A DNA stretch of 64,000 nt from Dasypus novemcinctus. Lineage: Eukaryota > Chordata > Mammalia > Cingulata > Dasypodidae. Location: contig NC_080701.1 in assembly GCF_030445035.2 (NCBI RefSeq), positions 12,490,739-12,554,738 of the forward strand. The letters are read 5' to 3'. A program made the translations under genes and the position numbers. A model generated the notes under the pieces. It worked only from the letters and a program-made list of their open reading frames with translations. It did not search any database and was not told the origin of the DNA. How positions within the stretch are numbered: position 1 is the stretch's first letter; every line of letters begins with the position of its first letter. Positions 13,301 to 26,000 of the stretch are shown one piece after another.

Positions 13301-16300
13301 TGTCTTTCTAATGCTAGCCATTGTCATAGTTACATAATTATTTCATTGTGGTTGTATTCTGCGTTTCCCTAAAGACTGATAATGCTGAGGTTACAATTTC
13401 TCATGTTTTTATTGGCCATCTGGACAAACTGCCTGTTCAAGTCCTTTGCCCATTTGAAAAATTGGGTTTTTTTGTGTGTGTGTGGGAGTTCTTCATATAT
13501 TCTAGACGGAAGTCCTCGGCTGGAAGTATGCTTTGCACATATTCTCTCCCAGTCTGTGGTTTGCCTTTTCAGTATCTTAATAGTGTTTTTCGATGAACAG
13601 GCATTCTCAATTCAAATAAAAGTCTAATTTATTCATCTTCTCTTTTATACTTAGTATTTTTTACATCTTATTTAAGAAATCTTTGCCTATACCAAGGTCA
13701 TAAGAAATATCCCATGTTTTATTCTGGAAACTTGTTTTACTTTTTATACTGACATCTATAATGCTTGATGAATTAATTTTTGTGTATGGTATGAGATGGG
13801 GGAGTCAGGATAAATGTTTATTATCAAATCTGACCAAGGTTTTCTAATTAAGATGATTCATAATTTAATCCTTAAATTAGTAATCACAATATATCTTTAA
13901 AGAGAAGCAAAACAGAAGAGGTAAAATAGGTTAAAAATAAAAAGTAAAGTGCAATCATTTTCTATTTCAGAAACAACATAGGGTTCACTACCTCATATCC
14001 AACCAATTTCTTGTCACGGATTAGGGAAACATACCTGTAAACTCAGACTTAAAGCCTGGGGGATGGGGTCCTGCCGAGTTGGTGAATCTCTGATAACGGT
14101 GCGAATATGGAGGATACTCAGAATATGGTGGAGGAGAATCCTGACCATCACTTAGGAACAGCTTATAAACTCCAAAGGCAATAAGAAGTAGAACCCCAAT
14201 GGTAATCAATCCACTGATGCCACAGGAATCTGGGGAGTACATCTTATTATAATAATCAGAGAAATACGTAAATCCATGGTGTTTTCCAGACTCTCTAAAT
14301 TTTTTTAGGCCAAACTCGGTGTAGTCTAAATTATACTCCAAGCCACAGGATCCTCTTAGTACATACTGGTCTTCAGACGATTCATAGCCTTCACAGCTCA
14401 CCACAGTTTTTCCAAATTTGTATGCAATATCTAAATCAGTCTTACATTCCCACTGTGAAGAAAAAGAGAAAGAGGTGATTAGGAACAAAAGATTTTTTTT
14501 TCACTTAATATGTATTTCATAAAACAACAAAATAAAGGGAATGGTAAACAAAATCCAGGATAATGAGAGCTTTCTGTCGCAGAGGGAGGAAACTAGGAAA
14601 GTCAAAGACACTGGCAATGTTAATGTGTTCTACTTCTTAAGCTCTTGGGTGGGTATGTATTAATTTTATTACTATTCTTTACACCTTACATGTCATATGT
14701 ATTAAGCATTTCATAATTTACAAAATTTTAAGCAAACTTTTACCACTGTTCAAGATTCTTTCTTTAAAACCTGAGATTTTTTTAAAGTGGTTAAGGTTCA
14801 AATATCAGCATCAAAAATGAAGATCTAAAAAAAGAAAAGAAAGAAAATCTGCTAGATACACATAGTATTAGAGATATTACTAAAAAATTCTCATACAAAT
14901 TTTATAAAATCATGGACTAATTTTCCAGGGTCCAATCATAGGCATATTTCTTAAGTTTTTAAAAGATCTTGTGAAAATGCAAAACGTGCCAGCTTCAAAA
15001 ACTTCCACCTTAAAAAAAAAAAGCCCTAGTTTAAATTCTGTAACTATATTTTGAGCTAAATAAGTAATATGCTTCTTTAAACAATATACAGAGACACAAG
15101 CTTTAGTAAGTTTTATTGGTTCTATTGCCATTCTGTAAGTTTTTGTACAAATTATCTTCCTCTCTCAAAGCTGAAATACACTATTTTATTTTTTATAAGT
15201 GTTATTAAAATATTCATAATACGATTCACCCACTCAAAGTGTGCAATTCAATGGTTTTTAGCGTATTCAGAGTCGTACAATAATTACCATAATGAATTTT
15301 TAAATATTTCCATTACCTCAAAAAGAAACCCTGTGCCTATTAGTAGTCAGTTCCCATTGCCCATACCCGCACAACCCCCAGCCCTAGGCAACCACCAATT
15401 TACTTTGTCTCTACAGATTTCCCTATTCTGGAATGGAATCACACAATGTGGTCCTTTGTAATTGGATTCTTTCACATAGCATAATATTTTCAAGTTTTAC
15501 CCAAGTTGTAGCATGTATCAGCATTTCATTCCTTTCCATGGCTGAAAAATGTTCCACTGTGGGTGAGTGTGTGCGCACATTCTTTTTATCAGCTGATGGA
15601 CATATGGGTTTTTCCTTTTTTTTTTAAATTATGAAGACTGTTGCTATGAAGATCAGTGTACAAATTTTTGTGTGGATGTATGTTTTTATTTCTTTTGGGT
15701 ATATACCAAGGAGTGGAATTGTTGGGTGACAGTGTGGAGTTCTTTTTTAAAACCCAAAAAATTAGGTCCTTAAACTAATCCATTGCAATGGGTGTGAGGC
15801 CCTTTGCATTAAATTCAGTTAAGAGGTCTTTGATTAATTACTTGGTAAGACTGATTTAGGGCTTTGGATTGAACTTCATCAGTGAGATGTGAGTCTGCTC
15901 GGGTCTCTGCCCTCTTGGGGTCTGATATAAATGGTGACGCAGAGAAAAAGAAGGTACCATATTGATCCTTCCATGTGAGACAGAGAACTGCAGGGAAGCG
16001 GAGAAGCCTGGAGAGGCTGAAAGAGGTCCCAGAATCTAGAACCTGCAGAGCACAGGAAGAGGCCCCAGAGGGGCTGCGCCTTAGAACTGCAAGATTTTAC
16101 CCTAATAAATTTCCCATTATAAAAGCAACCCATTTCTGGTGCTTTGCATCAGCAGCCCTGTGGCAAACTAAGTCTGGGTTACACGGTAACTCTATGTTTA
16201 ATCTTTTGAGGAACTGCCAGACTGTTTTTGAAAGTGGCCATACCACTTTATATTCCTACCAGAAGTCGATGAGAGTTCCAATTTCTCTACAACCTCATCA

Positions 16301-19300
16301 ATAGTTGACACTGTCAGGGTTGGTTTGTTTTTAAACTACAGTCATCCTACTGGGAATTTTTTGTTTTAGACAAATCAATTTTATTGATATATTAATAAAG
16401 TATGCAATTCATGCAAAGTGTACAATCAGTGTATTTGGTATAATCACATAATTGTGCATTCATAACATCATTAGAGCATTTTCATTATTTCAATAATAAT
16501 AATAAACAAACAAGAAAATTCTTCACCTCTCAATCTATATTTCCCCTCCTGTACATAGCTGCTATTTCTGGCTATTCTAGCACACTTATTTACATATTAA
16601 GCAGTTTTACTGAGACATATTCACATACCATAATATCTATCCAAAGTGTATAATCAATGACTTTGTGTATAATCAATGACTTTAAGTATAATTACAATGT
16701 GTCCATTTATCACAAAAAAATTTTAGAACCATTTCATTACTCTAAAAAGAAAAACTCATACCCCTTAGCATTCCTTCCCCAGCCCCACATAACCACTAGT
16801 CTAATTTCATCTTTATAACTGATTTATCTTTACATTTTATATAAATGGAATCATACAATATGTTACTCAGTTCACAGGAATGCAATCATACAGTATTTAT
16901 CTTTTCTGTCAGGCTTTCTTTGCTCAACTTAATGTCCTCCAGGTTCGTCCATGTTGTCACATGCTTTATGGCTTCATTTCTTCTTACACCTACATAATAT
17001 TCCATCACGTGAAGACTCCAGTTTGTTTATCCATTCATCTGTTGACGGGTGCCAGGCTATTTCCAACTTTTGGCAATCATGAACAGTGCCACTATGAACA
17101 TCGTTGTGCAGATGTCTGCTTGTGCCATTCCTCTCAGTTCTGGGTATATACCCAGCAGTGGTATTGCAGGGTCACGTGGCAAATCTATGTTCAACTTATT
17201 TAGGAAGTGTCAAACAGTCCTCTATAGTGGCTGTACCATTCTACATTCCCAACAGTGAGTAAGTGTTCCTATCTCTCCACACCCTCTCCAACACCTGTAG
17301 TTCTGTCTTTTTAAATAGTGGCTGTTCTGATAGGTGTGACATGATATCTTATTGTAGTTTTGATTTGCAATTTCCTAATCATTAGTGATGCTGAACATTT
17401 ATTCATTTTTTTTTTTTTGACACTTCTATTTCTTCTTTGGACAAATGTCTATTCAAGTCTTTTGCTCATTTTTTAAATTGGGTCATTTGTCTCTTTATTA
17501 TAGAGATGTAATATCTCTGTATATATGGATATTAAACCCTTATTGGACATGAGATTTCCAAGTATTTTCTCCCATTGAGTGGACTGCCTTTTCATCCTTT
17601 TGACAAAGTCCTGTGAAGTGCAAAAGTGTTTAATTCTGAGGAGGTCCCACCTATCCATTTTTTCTTTTGTTGCATGTCCTTTGATTATTAGATCCAAGAA
17701 ACCACCACCTACCACAAGGTCTTGAAGATGTTTCCCTATATTTTCTTCTAGTAGTTTTATGGTCCTGGCTTTTTTATTTAGGTCTTTGATCCATTTTGAG
17801 CTGATTCTTGTATAGGGAGTGAGATAGGGGTCCTCTTTCATTCTTTTGGTTATAGATAATCAGTTCTCCCAGCACCATTTTGTTGAAAAGACCGTTTTGT
17901 CCCGTTAACACTGCTTTGGTAGGTTTGTCGAAAACCAGTCGGCTGTAGAGGTGAAGGTTTATTTCTGGGATTAATTCTATTCAACTGATATGTCTAGGTT
18001 TATGCCAATTCCATGCTGTTTTGAGCACTGTAGCTTTGTAATATGTATCTGATTAGGATAGTGAGTTTACTCAGATGCTCGATTTCTCTCTCTTTTGCAG
18101 GGATTTAGTGGCAGGAGGTTGTGTGTTACTGTTCTTTGATGCTAGCTCAACCTGGGTCTTTAGGATTGTCTCTGGTGTTTGTTCAAAACTGGGCTCTGGA
18201 CCCAGTACTGGGTTTCAGACACACTTCCTAGGGCCTTGGGGAGGGAGGCTATAAAGGCTGGAAAAAGCCTCTTACTTACTTTTCATTTCCTCACATGCAC
18301 TTCCCGGAGCTGCCAGCAGATGACACTCTTCACAGTTCACTGCCTTGCTGCAAACACTGACAGGATCAGTGTGATAAAGGTTCCTGACTAGAGGCTATGA
18401 GCCTCCTATCTCAAACCTTCTCAGACCCGCTCTCCCTCTTCCCACATAGGAAATAATTCCATTCCCCTCTGCATCCTCAATAATCATTCCCCATTAACAG
18501 AGAGGGAGAATGAGAGGATCAGATCTCCTTAGCCCTGACCTGGCTCCCAAGACAAACAAAGGCACAGCCCCATCCCACCTGCAGAGCATGTGGGACACAG
18601 CAGACCAAATCTGTGTGTCCAAAGCTGAGTCAGCCTCAGGCTGTGCCCCTGAGATGATCCCTGGGGCCCCCTTTGTCTTTAATTGCTGAACTTGAGGCCT
18701 GAGAATTCAAAAATGTCTTTAGTAGGGGGGAGGATGCTGGCACCAGCAGCAGACACTTCTACCTCACAGTTTTGCAACTGCAATTATTTTCCTTTGTCCC
18801 ACTCTCTTCTAGGTAGTGTCCAGCCTTCCCCTTGGTGTCCTGAACCCTAGAAGATTTTGTTCCAGGCATTTCTGCCTTTCCTCTAGCTATTTTTCTGGTA
18901 GAGAAGAGAGTCCCGTCTCTCTAGCCCACCATCTTCCCTACTGGGTTTTGACTTGCATTTCCCTGATGGCTAATGATGTTTAGCATCATTTTCATGTCTT
19001 TTGGCCATTTACAAATCTTCTTTGGAGAAATATCTACTCAGATCCTTTCCCCATATTTTAACAGGATATTTGTCTATTATTCAGTTCAAATAGTTCTTTA
19101 TCAATGTTAAATACAAGCTCCTTATCAAATGTGAATTGCACAACTTTCTTCCCACTTTGTGACTTGTCTTTTCACTTTCTTGCTGGTATCCTCTGAAGCA
19201 CAAAAGTTTTGTTTTTGTTTCTTTCCTTTATTAGAGAAGTTGTGGATTTACAAAACAATCATGCTTAAAACACAGGATTTCCATACAGCATCCCACCATC

Positions 19301-22300
19301 AACACCTTGCTCTGGTGTGGAACACTTGTTAGAATTAATGATAGCACATTTTTATAATTGTACTTTTAAGTAAAGTCCATGGTTTAACTTAGGGTTCACT
19401 CTGTATGGCATAGATCCATGATTTTTTTATTTTTATTGTTACCATATATATATAATCTAACACTTCTTCTTTTAATCAAAATCGGGTATTTATATAATTG
19501 CTATTAATTGCATTCACAGTGATGTACTACCATCACTATCACCTAAAACCAAAACATTTCCATCATTCTTATTAAGAACTCTGTACATTTTACCCCTTAA
19601 CTTCCCATTCCCTTTCCTTACCCTGTGAAGCACAAAATGTTTTAATCTGGGTAACTTGTTATTTGCTAAAACATTGTATTTTTAAAACAATTTTATACAG
19701 AAAAAGATTTATAAGCTTGCTTTTTAGGTAAATAAAGCAAACTAAATCCCTATCAATATTTGGTGCTGTCATTTCCTTAATAGTATACACCTAAAAGTGG
19801 CTTCCCAGTACTATATTTAGGCTCTTGGAATTGGAAGAGGCTCTTTCTCAGTCCTAAACATAAGCCAATGCATGATATGCTCTACACTTCTTTGATCACT
19901 TCTTTGATCTATGCCCTCACCTCTAAATATCTTTTCCTTCCTTCCAGACATAACACAAATACCTTCTCCTTTAAGTCTCCTCCAACTGCCCCATCTAGAC
20001 ATGACTTTACCACACTTTATTGGAACTTACAAAATTCTCCCATGTAATTTGAGTACTTGTCTATCTCTTTACCAGGAAGACAATTTCTTGAGGGCTGTAA
20101 CTCTATATCATTCATCTTTGTCTATCACAAATTTAAAATATGTTTAATAAATTGTTTCACCATTTGTGTCTTTTTTTCCACCAAGACTATTAAAATAATT
20201 GAAAAGTAAAATAAGAGAAGGACTTACGTTTTAATCTAGAGATTCTTTGATCCAATTAATAATGCTGGAAAAATAAATATCTGAGTAAACATGTAATCTC
20301 AGTTGCGCAGACCCAGCATAAAAGTTATTTCAATCAAGAATGTCATTCTGACGGAACGGGAAGTCATAGACACAAGTTTCTTGTCTAGTGATAAGACACC
20401 TTAAAGCCTTCTTGAAAGGAGGCAGAATATAAAGTGGAAATATACTAGTAGCGATTTAAACTAAATTCATTTAATAAAATGTTTCATTTCTATACATGTT
20501 AAGTTTTGGAACTTCAAGGAGATGTTATGCTTTGTGTACAAAATGTTGAAGTCCCCAAAACAATAAATGAAGCACACTGGAATGCTTCCATTCCTAAGTA
20601 ACCACTCTAGTTCTAAAACAATTTTAAAATTAAGTGTTTGAGACACTGTCGGGACACAAAGACTCCTACTATTTACAATCTATATTTCCTGATCTGTTTA
20701 ACTTTCTTAGGTGTAGGCTGGTAATCTTTGAAGAATACCAAGACAGTGACAATCAGAAGAGTTCCCTGACCACCATTCCCAAGTTTTATAAAAAGTTTTG
20801 AAAATGAATTAGTATCTTAGAAGAAGGCCATGGTACAAAATGAATTCTCTAGCCTTTAAAATCAGCTCATTTTTTTTGGAGAATGGGTAAGTGACTGATT
20901 GATTTATATTGACATATTTTAAGTTAATATGAGATCTTCTATGTACACTTTCCAAAGGCACTGAATAATGCCCCAATAAACACTTTATTAAATAAAACTC
21001 CCATTTATATTGTTATCAATGTAATAAATATTACCTGTACATCATAGCCATCCCAGCCTTTGTTCTGGCACTGTATGACTTTTGGGGTATAAGAATCACA
21101 TCCAGCTGTGCCTCCAACACATTTCAACTGTGGAATTGGATCCAGCCTACGGGAGGTGGTATATTTGTCATAGTGGAGGGTAAGAGCTTTTATATCCCGC
21201 AACAAAATTCTGTCTGAAACAGTAAGAAAGCAGATAAACAGACAATAAGCATCCTTTCAAACACAGAAAGGTTCATTCTAACAAACTTCTTGCTATAGGA
21301 AACACACCAACCCAAAACAATGAAATTATGCCTGGCATTCATGGATACAAATCAATTTTAAAGCGTTAGTAGAAAATGAAGAAAAATTGTATTCCTACTT
21401 ACCACCCTTGGATTACGGATGGAAGATGCTCTGAACTGATTCTCATTCAACATACATTCCACCCCTTAAGTTGGTGTGCCTTCCTACAAAGCTAAAAAAT
21501 TTCCCAAAACTTCTCAGTTGTAGTTCCCAAAAAGCAACTTCAGTTCTACCATTCTGTTAGTAAGTGATTCACTATAGTCAACCTGTTTCTACTTAAAATA
21601 GCCAGAAGGGGTTCCATTTCTTGGAACATTTTAAAGTTGTTTTTTGTTTTTTTTTTTTAGTTTTAAATTATAACAGTGTGACAGTCTCAAGTTCTTTTTT
21701 GAATCCCGAAAGATTATATTCTTAAACTAATCCATTCCTATGGGTGTAGGGTCCTCTGATTGCATTAGACTCACTTGAGATCACTTGATTCGATTGCTTT
21801 TGATTGAACCACATCAGTAAGACAAGACACAGGTTGGGTTTCTGCCCACTTGCTGGGCCTCACATAAACGGAGATACAGAAAGAGAGACACAGAGGAAAG
21901 GAAACGGCCATACTGATCCTGCCACGTGATAGAGAGGACTGCAGGAAAAACAGAGAAGCCCTGAGAGGCCAAGAGAGGTCCCAGAGCATGGAACCAGCAG
22001 AGCATAGAGACACAGAAAGAAGCTCCCAAGGGGCTGGGACCATGAAGCAGTTCAAGGCTGAGAGGAACCCTGCCATATGCCTGATCATCATGTGGAAGGA
22101 CACCAGGATTACCAGTAGATGACTCTGGTGAGAAAGCATCTCTGATGGTGCCTTGATTTGGACATTTCATGGCCTTGGAACTGTAAGCTTTTACCCTAAT
22201 AAATTTCCCACTGTAAAAGCCAACCCATTTCTGGTACTTTTTACCAGCAGCCCTGTGGCAAGTTTCCTCAACTGTAAAATGAAGGTGCTAATATTAACCT

Positions 22301-22984
22301 TTAGATTTGTTGTAAGCATTAGTATAGTTTACTAAAATTATCTAGCAGAGTATTTGACACATAATTGGTGGATCAAGTATGATAAATATTACTGAGAATG
22401 TTTTTAAGAGCTATATACACATGGGGTATCATTACCATAATCCTACAGCACCTTTCCTCCCTAGAGGGTCTAAACTTCCAAGAACAAAGTGCTCAAATCC
22501 ACATTTGACTAGTTTCATCAGTCAACAGTCATGGAATCCCCTGAACTCAAAATTCACTCGCAAGTCTCAAACTTAAGATGAAAAAACCAAACTACTCCAA
22601 ACTTGACTCTCCTACAATCTTCCACATCTCAGGAAATGGTAACTCCACCTTCTAAGTGCTCTGGCCCAAAATCTTGGAGTTATCACTGTCTTCTCTCTTT
22701 CTCTCACCCCTGCATCTAATCCACAGGACATGTGTCAGCTCCACATTAAAAACAGGTGTGAAAAGAATACAACCACTCTTACCCCCTGCACTCCTCTGGT
22801 CCAAGTCATCATCACTCACAGAACCTAACATACAAGTCTTTAATCAGCCTTCCTGCTTCCCTCTTTACATCTCTACAGTCTGTTTTCCATACAGCAGCCA
22901 GAAAGAGCCTTTAAAATGTCCTATCAGGTCATTTACTCCTCTTCCTTCAAGTTTCTCATCAAGTGCCACTTTAAAATAAATAAA

Positions 22985-23032
<48 letters not shown>

Positions 23033-26000
23033 CCTTTAGTAGGTACCAACGATTGAACCTGGGACCTTGTACATGGGAAGCAGGCACTCAAATTTTTTTT
23101 TAAGATATTGGTACCAGGGACTGAACCCAGGACCTCACATGCGGTAGACCGATGCTCAACCACTGCGCCACATTTGCTCTCCAAATGTTACTTTAATGGT
23201 GACTTCTTCCCTGACCAATGTATATTTTAAAAGGTCCCCACTTCTGCCTGCATACTGTGTCCTCCTTACACTATTTTATCATTGTCCATACACTTTTCAC
23301 CATATGACATATTATTTACCTGTTTGTTTATTGTCTATTTCTCCTCAATAGATGTAAAATCCTTGGGGACAAGACACTCTTATTTTGTTCACTGCAATAT
23401 TCCCAACACCCAGAAGAATGCCTGGAACATAGGAGGCATCCAATTAATAATTACTGAGATTAACATTAACTTGTGACTTAAAAATAAAACAACACAATAA
23501 AGAATTTTAAAAATTCTTAAGCTCTGATGTTATTTTTTTCCAGAAAAATTTTTGCTCTATGTTAGCTAAATACAAAGTAAGTACATCCAAATAAAAAAAA
23601 TTAAAAAAAGATAAATTAGGGAGTGATTACTATACTTTACTTTATACTTTACTATATTACTTGATAAAGGTAACCCAATGAAAATATTCATTTCATAAAA
23701 CAGCTCCTCAAAGTGAATTTAAATAAAGTAGAATTTATAAAATGGATTGAGTATATTCTGCAAAATATTTTGGTCCTTCAGTTTTGTTCCAGAAAAATCA
23801 TTTTATAGAGTAGGTAAGCTAAGTGCCACGAGAACGCTATTCACCATTTAAGTTTGGCTCCATGATATGTGTGTGTGTATAGTTTTCCTGACTTTTCATC
23901 TGTAACCTTCCTTTTTTTTGAGAAGTGATTAAAGTTTCAACTGAAAAATGTTTTATTCCAGTTTTTAAATTATAATTTTTATCAAAACTCTCACTTACAC
24001 ACAACCTTCTAGGAATACGTATATTACACAAATTAGTGTTTCCACCTCCTACCATCATCAAACAAAACAAAGATACAGGATTTTAACAGGTCCCAGGAGG
24101 TTTGCTTCCTTAAGAGGAGAAATACGCCTGCTCTTCAAGCTGCATAGATTTTTTAAGTGAGAAAACAAAATTGAGGGGTTTTTTTGTTTTTACTTTACAA
24201 CAATAGCATTAGTGCTGCTGTTATATCAAAAGAATATGTAGAAATGAGTGGACTGATGGTTAGTCAAAAAAAAGTTTATTCCTTTGATGATCACATCCAC
24301 TTACAGTCCTGGTTTAGACAATCATATGGTTTTCAGCTGTTCTTATACCTAAACTTACACTGTTTAATCTACTTACATAAATGGAGCCTAATAGACAAGA
24401 AACATGAGAATATTCTGCTGAATGTAGAGTATACTTCTATGAGATATAAATGTACCCTTACTGCCATAGGCCTGTTTTCTGGATAGATAGAGGCCCGCAT
24501 AGTAACTAACAAAATATTAAGCTTCCCTCCTAGGGAAGACCTGCTACTTTCTCAAATAAGATGGCAAAAAACTCAGGAATATATAGCCTTGCCTAATAAA
24601 AGAAAACTGACCAAAAAGCCAAGCCCTTGATCTTAACGCTTGCATTTATGACTCTTATTCCTATAATAATGAAACTAAGCATAATTATAATTAATGCTTA
24701 AGAGTTGCCTTCTGAAAGCCTCCTTGTTACTGAAATGTGGGCTCCTTCTAAGCCAAACTCTGCAAATAAACTCATGACCTTCCCCTCAACATGGGACATG
24801 ACTCTCAGGGATGAGCCTCCTTGACACCATGAGATTATTACCAAGCATTAATCAGCAATGCATTTGGAGAAAGACCTTGACCAAAAGGGGGAAATATTAA
24901 CTAGAGTTTTTATGGCTAAGAGATTTCAGAGTCAGGAGGTCATTCCGTAGGTTACACTTACATAGCTCTCAGCCAGACTGCACAAACTGCCACAGACAGA
25001 GCCTCAAGCAAAAATGCTCCTGAAGGCTCTAAGGACATCCAGACACCAAAGGCAAGCCACATATCCTCATGAAATCAACACCCCCTAGGCAGGCCCTATT
25101 TGGGAATACATGAAAATCTATTCCCCCAATATAAAATACTTATACTCATTTATAATTCCCCTAGTTAGGATTCTTCTACTCCTTTTATTTGAACCTATAA
25201 TTTTCAATTTAACTGTTAACTATATTTCTCAGAGACTTAAGCCTTCAGAATGTTCACATACCCCTTGAGCCCTGAAACCCAGCTACCTCCTACTCTCCAG
25301 TCCTTCAGGTTTGCCATGAACAACTAACAAACTGATGATGATAGACAAGTCCTATCCCCAAGACAAGGAGTATCTTCAACTGCAAGCAAAACAATTTCCT
25401 TCCTCTGCCTCATAACATCTACATCCCTCATCAGCCTGAAGCAGTCAAAGTGCAGACATTGCCCCAAATCCCTCTACATTGAGGAATTAACAAAAATAAG
25501 GAGGAAGTGTTAACCACAGACCAATGCAGCTTCATTGTTATTGTAGTTACTATCTTGTGTTAGCAGAGTAACTTGTAACATTGATATAAAAACTAAAATA
25601 AAAAATAAAGCATGTTCTGCTGAGAAGCAGAAAATAATTCTGCAACATACCTCAATAAATCCTCACCAGGTTCATAAATTGCACTCATCAGTATTTAAAA
25701 TTTAAAGGGGGGGGGGGGAATGTATGGACATTTAAATCCAACTTGACATTTTATTTATTGGTAATAAAATATCCACACCAAATGTGTTATTCAAGGTAAC
25801 ATGCTTTCAAATAGCACCTTCTCTCTCATTTCAACATTTAGGAATAAAAAAAGGAAATTAGAGAAATAATCCAGCTGCTTAAGCCCAAATACGCAGTCAT
25901 TTACAATCATCAGGTGACAATTCCAATTTTGGTCTATTTTCCATGCCTTAACCCCATTATTAAAATGTCATGTCGTTTTAATTGTTCTAAAGTCATCTTT

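Larger units (their letters stand above)
15180..19640 (-). mobile_element. Old L1M copy carrying three later insertions
   Basis: Reversed L1M sequence runs at 15180-15730, resumes at 16182-16345, again at 18946-19210, and just past 19,625. The gaps are filled by an LTR, an L1 and an L1 3' fragment, so the old copy dates the stack. It lies in SARAF intron 2. Confidence 0.7.
22640..23480 (+). mobile_element. L2 fragment, split by SINE sequence
   Basis: Late L2 text (cagcagccagaaagagcctt near 22,890; ttccctgaccaatg near 23,208) and the L2 3' end near 23,350-23,460. A short AT microsatellite and reversed DAS SINE pieces interrupt it at 22,980-23,182. Confidence 0.6.
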
